Assembly (NCBI GenBank): GCA_003139735.1
Contig: PLGA01000253.1
Coordinates: 1-6,772 of the forward strand
Direction of reading: 5' to 3'
Source: Bryobacterales bacterium
GTDB lineage: Bacteria; Acidobacteriota; Terriglobia; Bryobacterales; Bryobacteraceae
Length of the DNA stretch: 6,772 nt
This document shows positions 5,293 to 6,772 of the stretch, piece by piece. Under the pieces are notes generated by a model. That model did not search any database. It saw only the letters and a list, made by a program, of their open reading frames with translations, and had not been told where the DNA came from. Position 1 is the stretch's first letter. Every line of letters starts with the position of its first letter. The position numbers and the translations under genes are program-made.

Positions 5293-6498
5293 TCATGCCA
5301 CTACCACAATGCCCGCTTCAGTGACATAGTAACCCTTGGCGCGGTCGGCTTCCAGGTCGAAACCGACCACGCTCGAATCCGGCAGTTTCACGCCCGTGTT
5401 GATAATGGCGCGGCGAATCCGGCTGTAACGGCCGATCTCCACGCCGGGCATCAGAATGGAGTATTCCACTTCGCAATAACTGTTCACGCGCACGCCCGGC
5501 GAAAGCACGCTGTGCAGGACGCGGCCGCCCGAAACGATGCAGCCGGAACTCACGATGGAATCCACAGCCACGCCCATGCGCCGCCCTTCCTGCGCGAAGA
5601 CGAACTTGGCCGGCGGTTGCTGCGTCGCCTTGGTGCGTATGGGCCAACGGTGGTCATAGAGGTTGAACTCCGGCACCACGTTCACCAGGTCCATGTTCGC
5701 CTCGTAGTAGGCGTCCAGCGTGCCCACGTCGCGCCAATAGCGCGCGGTCTTGCCGTTGATGTCGCGAAAATCGTAGGCGACCGTGCGCGCCTTCTCCAGT
5801 TGGCGCGGGATGATGTCCTTGCCGAAATCGTGACTCGAACTGGAATCCTGCGCGTCTTCGCGCACCGCCCGCAGCAGCGCCTCCGTATTGAAAACGTAGA
5901 CGCCCATGGAGGCGCTGATCATGGAAGGGTCGAACCGCGAGCGCTTGGCATTGCCTTGCTGGGGTTTCTCCTCGAACCCTACCACCCGGCAGTCCGGGCC
6001 GATCTCGACCACCCCGTAACGGCCAGCTTCCTCCGGGGGCGCCTGGATGGTTCCGATGGTGATTTCCGCTTTGTACTCCCGGTGCCAGTCCAGCATTTCG
6101 CGGTAGTTCATCTTGTAGATGTGGTCGCCGCCGAGGACCAGCGTTTCCTCCGGCGCCTCCACTTCGACGCTTTGGAGGTTCTGAAACACGGCATCCGCGG
6201 TGCCCTGATACCAGTCCTCGCCGACCCGCTTCATGGGCGGAAGAACTTCAATGTACTCGCCCATTTCCGCGGAAAAGATATTCCAGCCGTCGCGAATGTG
6301 CCGGGTCAGGTCCAGGGATTTGTACTGTGTTAGGATTAGAATTCGACGGACGTCGGAGTTGACGCAGTTGGAGAGGGTGAAATCGACGATCCGATAAGCG
6401 CCTCCGAAAGGGACGCCCGGTTTGGCCGTATCTTTCGTAAGAGGAAAGAGGCGCTCGCCGGCCCCTCCTGCCAGGACGATTGCTAGGACATTCTCCAT
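5293..6498 (-). CDS. glgC: Glucose-1-phosphate adenylyltransferase (ADP-glucose pyrophosphorylase)
   Basis: GlgC makes ADP-glucose from glucose 1-phosphate and ATP, the committed step of bacterial glycogen synthesis. From ATG 6498 it is 401 residues. The nucleotidyltransferase domain shows [12 protein letters not shown] (10-21) with K26-P27, GTADAV (99-104), [10 protein letters not shown] (123-132), FEEKP (175-179, with the glucose-1-phosphate-binding lysine) and SMGVYVF (197-203). [17 protein letters not shown] closes the catalytic half. The C-terminal part (after about 300) has the repeating hydrophobic and glycine pattern of the left-handed beta helix, for example [14 protein letters not shown], expected for allosteric subunit contacts. 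A GTG at 6513 would add five residues (MVYTE). ATG 6498 is preferred because it gives the usual [12 protein letters not shown]. Neither start has a Shine-Dalgarno. The gene heads an operon with gpmA. Confidence 0.96.
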   Translation of the reverse strand: MENVLAIVLAGGAGERLFPLTKDTAKPGVPFGGAYRIVDFTLSNCVNSDVRRILILTQYKSLDLTRHIRDGWNIFSAEMGEYIEVLPPMKRVGEDWYQGTADAVFQNLQSVEVEAPEETLVLGGDHIYKMNYREMLDWHREYKAEITIGTIQAPPEEAGRYGVVEIGPDCRVVGFEEKPQQGNAKRSRFDPSMISASMGVYVFNTEALLRAVREDAQDSSSSHDFGKDIIPRQLEKARTVAYDFRDINGKTARYWRDVGTLDAYYEANMDLVNVVPEFNLYDHRWPIRTKATQQPPAKFVFAQEGRRMGVAVDSIVSSGCIVSGGRVLHSVLSPGVRVNSYCEVEYSILMPGVEIGRYSRIRRAIINTGVKLPDSSVVGFDLEADRAKGYYVTEAGIVVVA

Positions 6499-6563
6499 TT
6501 CGGTGTAAACCACTGAAAATAAAGATAATCCGGATAAATTGATCGTTTGGCTTCAGTGGCTGC

Positions 6564-6593
6564 TATAAAATTGGGCTTGACTTTATCTGTCAA
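6564..6593 (-). promoter_or_regulatory. Promoter of glgC-gpmA
   Basis: On the minus strand a perfect -35 TTGACA (6593-6588) is followed after 17 bases by TTTTAT (6570-6565; 4 of 6 to TATAAT). The TTTATA one base further gives an 18-base spacer. Transcription would start near 6558, leaving a leader of about 60 bases before ATG 6498. The -35 overlaps that of the divergent rpsU promoter. Confidence 0.6.
6577..6593. promoter_or_regulatory. Palindrome TTGAC-N7-GTCAA shared by two divergent -35 boxes
   Basis: A perfect 5-bp inverted repeat with a 7-base centre (TTTATCT) places one -35 element in each arm, TTGACT rightward and TTGACA leftward. The two polymerase sites overlap and could compete. The palindrome could also be a regulator's operator. 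The geometry is seen directly and the function is inferred. Confidence 0.5.
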
Positions 6594-6604
6594 CAACCTA
6601 TGAT
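6577..6604 (+). promoter_or_regulatory. Promoter of rpsU
   Basis: TTGACT (6577-6582; 5 of 6) and TATGAT (6599-6604; 5 of 6) are separated by 16 bases, a good sigma-70-type promoter. The expected start is near 6611, leaving a leader of about 72 bases before the TTG start. An upstream alternative, TGC plus TATAAA at 6561-6569, lacks a well-spaced -35. Confidence 0.72.
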
Positions 6605-6668
6605 ATCAGTACCTCTGTGCGCAGCGCGAGGAAGTGAACCGCGCCGTACAGGAATCTCGGTCTAGTTT

Positions 6669-6675
6669 GGAGGTG
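6669..6675 (+). promoter_or_regulatory. Strong Shine-Dalgarno that decides the TTG start of rpsU
   Basis: GGAGGTG lies 8 bases upstream of TTG 6684-6686. It is the clearest ribosome-binding site in the window, fits a highly expressed ribosomal gene, and shows that TTG is the real start. Confidence 0.85.
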
Positions 6676-6683
6676 TATTTCGT

Positions 6684-6772
6684 TTGGCTGAAGTAAAGCT
6701 TCAGGAGGGCGAGACGTTAGAGAACGCCCTTCGCCGCTTCAAGAGGAAAGTCCAGCAAGAGGACATTATCAA
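6684..6772 (+). CDS. rpsU: 30S ribosomal protein S21, N-terminal part (runs off the window)
   Basis: S21 binds the small ribosomal subunit near the 3' end of 16S rRNA and helps engage mRNA. The 29 visible codons read, from the TTG start, (M)AEVKLQEGETLENALRRF and then KRKVQQEDII. This matches the S21 signature in which a short beta strand is followed by the E-x-L-E-x-ALRRFKR helix. The family is usually 55-75 residues, so somewhat less than half to half is present. TTG is used as the start because of the strong GGAGGTG in front of it. The gene has its own promoter and is divergent from glgC. Nothing downstream is visible, so an operon with other genes cannot be judged. Confidence 0.94.
   Translation, partial: MAEVKLQEGETLENALRRFKRKVQQEDII

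Noticed and set aside
5203..6333. A 376-codon open frame on the plus strand, antisense to glgC and gpmA
   Set aside because: It is a shadow created by the G/C third-position bias of glgC and gpmA. The product is histidine/arginine/valine-rich and resembles no protein, and the opposite strand carries unmistakable enzymes.
6617..6637. A six-codon upstream ORF (GTG to TGA) in the rpsU leader
   Set aside because: It is too short to judge, has no Shine-Dalgarno of its own, and such frames are common by chance.
1..6772. CRISPR array, tRNA or rRNA genes
   Set aside because: No regularly spaced repeats and no cloverleaf or rRNA-like segment were seen when reading both strands.

Overview
The window looks like a stretch of chromosome from a GC-rich, slow-growing environmental bacterium. 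The best guess is an acidobacterium of the Solibacter/Bryobacter type. That guess rests on the style of the GlgC, GpmA and S21 sequences, on frequent TTG/GTG starts, and on several small proteins that resemble acidobacterial hypothetical families from memory. No database search was possible, so the lineage is an inference.

Layout. The two ends are housekeeping. At the left, reading leftward, cytidylate kinase (cmk) runs into the first 44 codons of aspartokinase, with the two reading frames overlapping at the stop/start. Just 21 bases away and divergent is a small zincin-type metallopeptidase. At the right, reading leftward, glgC (ADP-glucose pyrophosphorylase) and gpmA (phosphoglycerate mutase) form an operon closed by a strong hairpin terminator. 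Divergent from glgC, the beginning of rpsU (ribosomal protein S21) runs off the window. The glgC and rpsU promoters appear to share a palindromic -35 region.

Between about 1,240 and 4,440 lies an accessory stretch of short genes of unknown function on both strands. They are a 53-residue ORF overlapping the metallopeptidase end, a 136-residue helical protein whose 3' end looks disturbed beside a tandem 9-bp repeat, a 149-residue soluble protein, a 76-residue protein, a 175-residue two-helix membrane protein, and a two-gene unit. That unit encodes a 297-residue protein with a HEPN-like C-terminal domain (an R-N-x3-H motif) and a basic 62-residue protein.

How the genes work together. cmk and aspartokinase are probably co-transcribed and translationally coupled. 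glgC and gpmA tie glycogen synthesis to lower glycolysis. The HEPN-like protein and its small partner are the most system-like part of the accessory block, but no known defence or toxin-antitoxin partner is visible. Several genes here have a -10-like hexamer only 7 to 10 bases before the start codon and no Shine-Dalgarno, which suggests leaderless mRNAs. The clearest strong Shine-Dalgarno sequences sit before aspartokinase and rpsU. I see no convincing evidence of a large novel system. The promoter palindrome, the leaderless pattern and the HEPN pair deserve the closest look.
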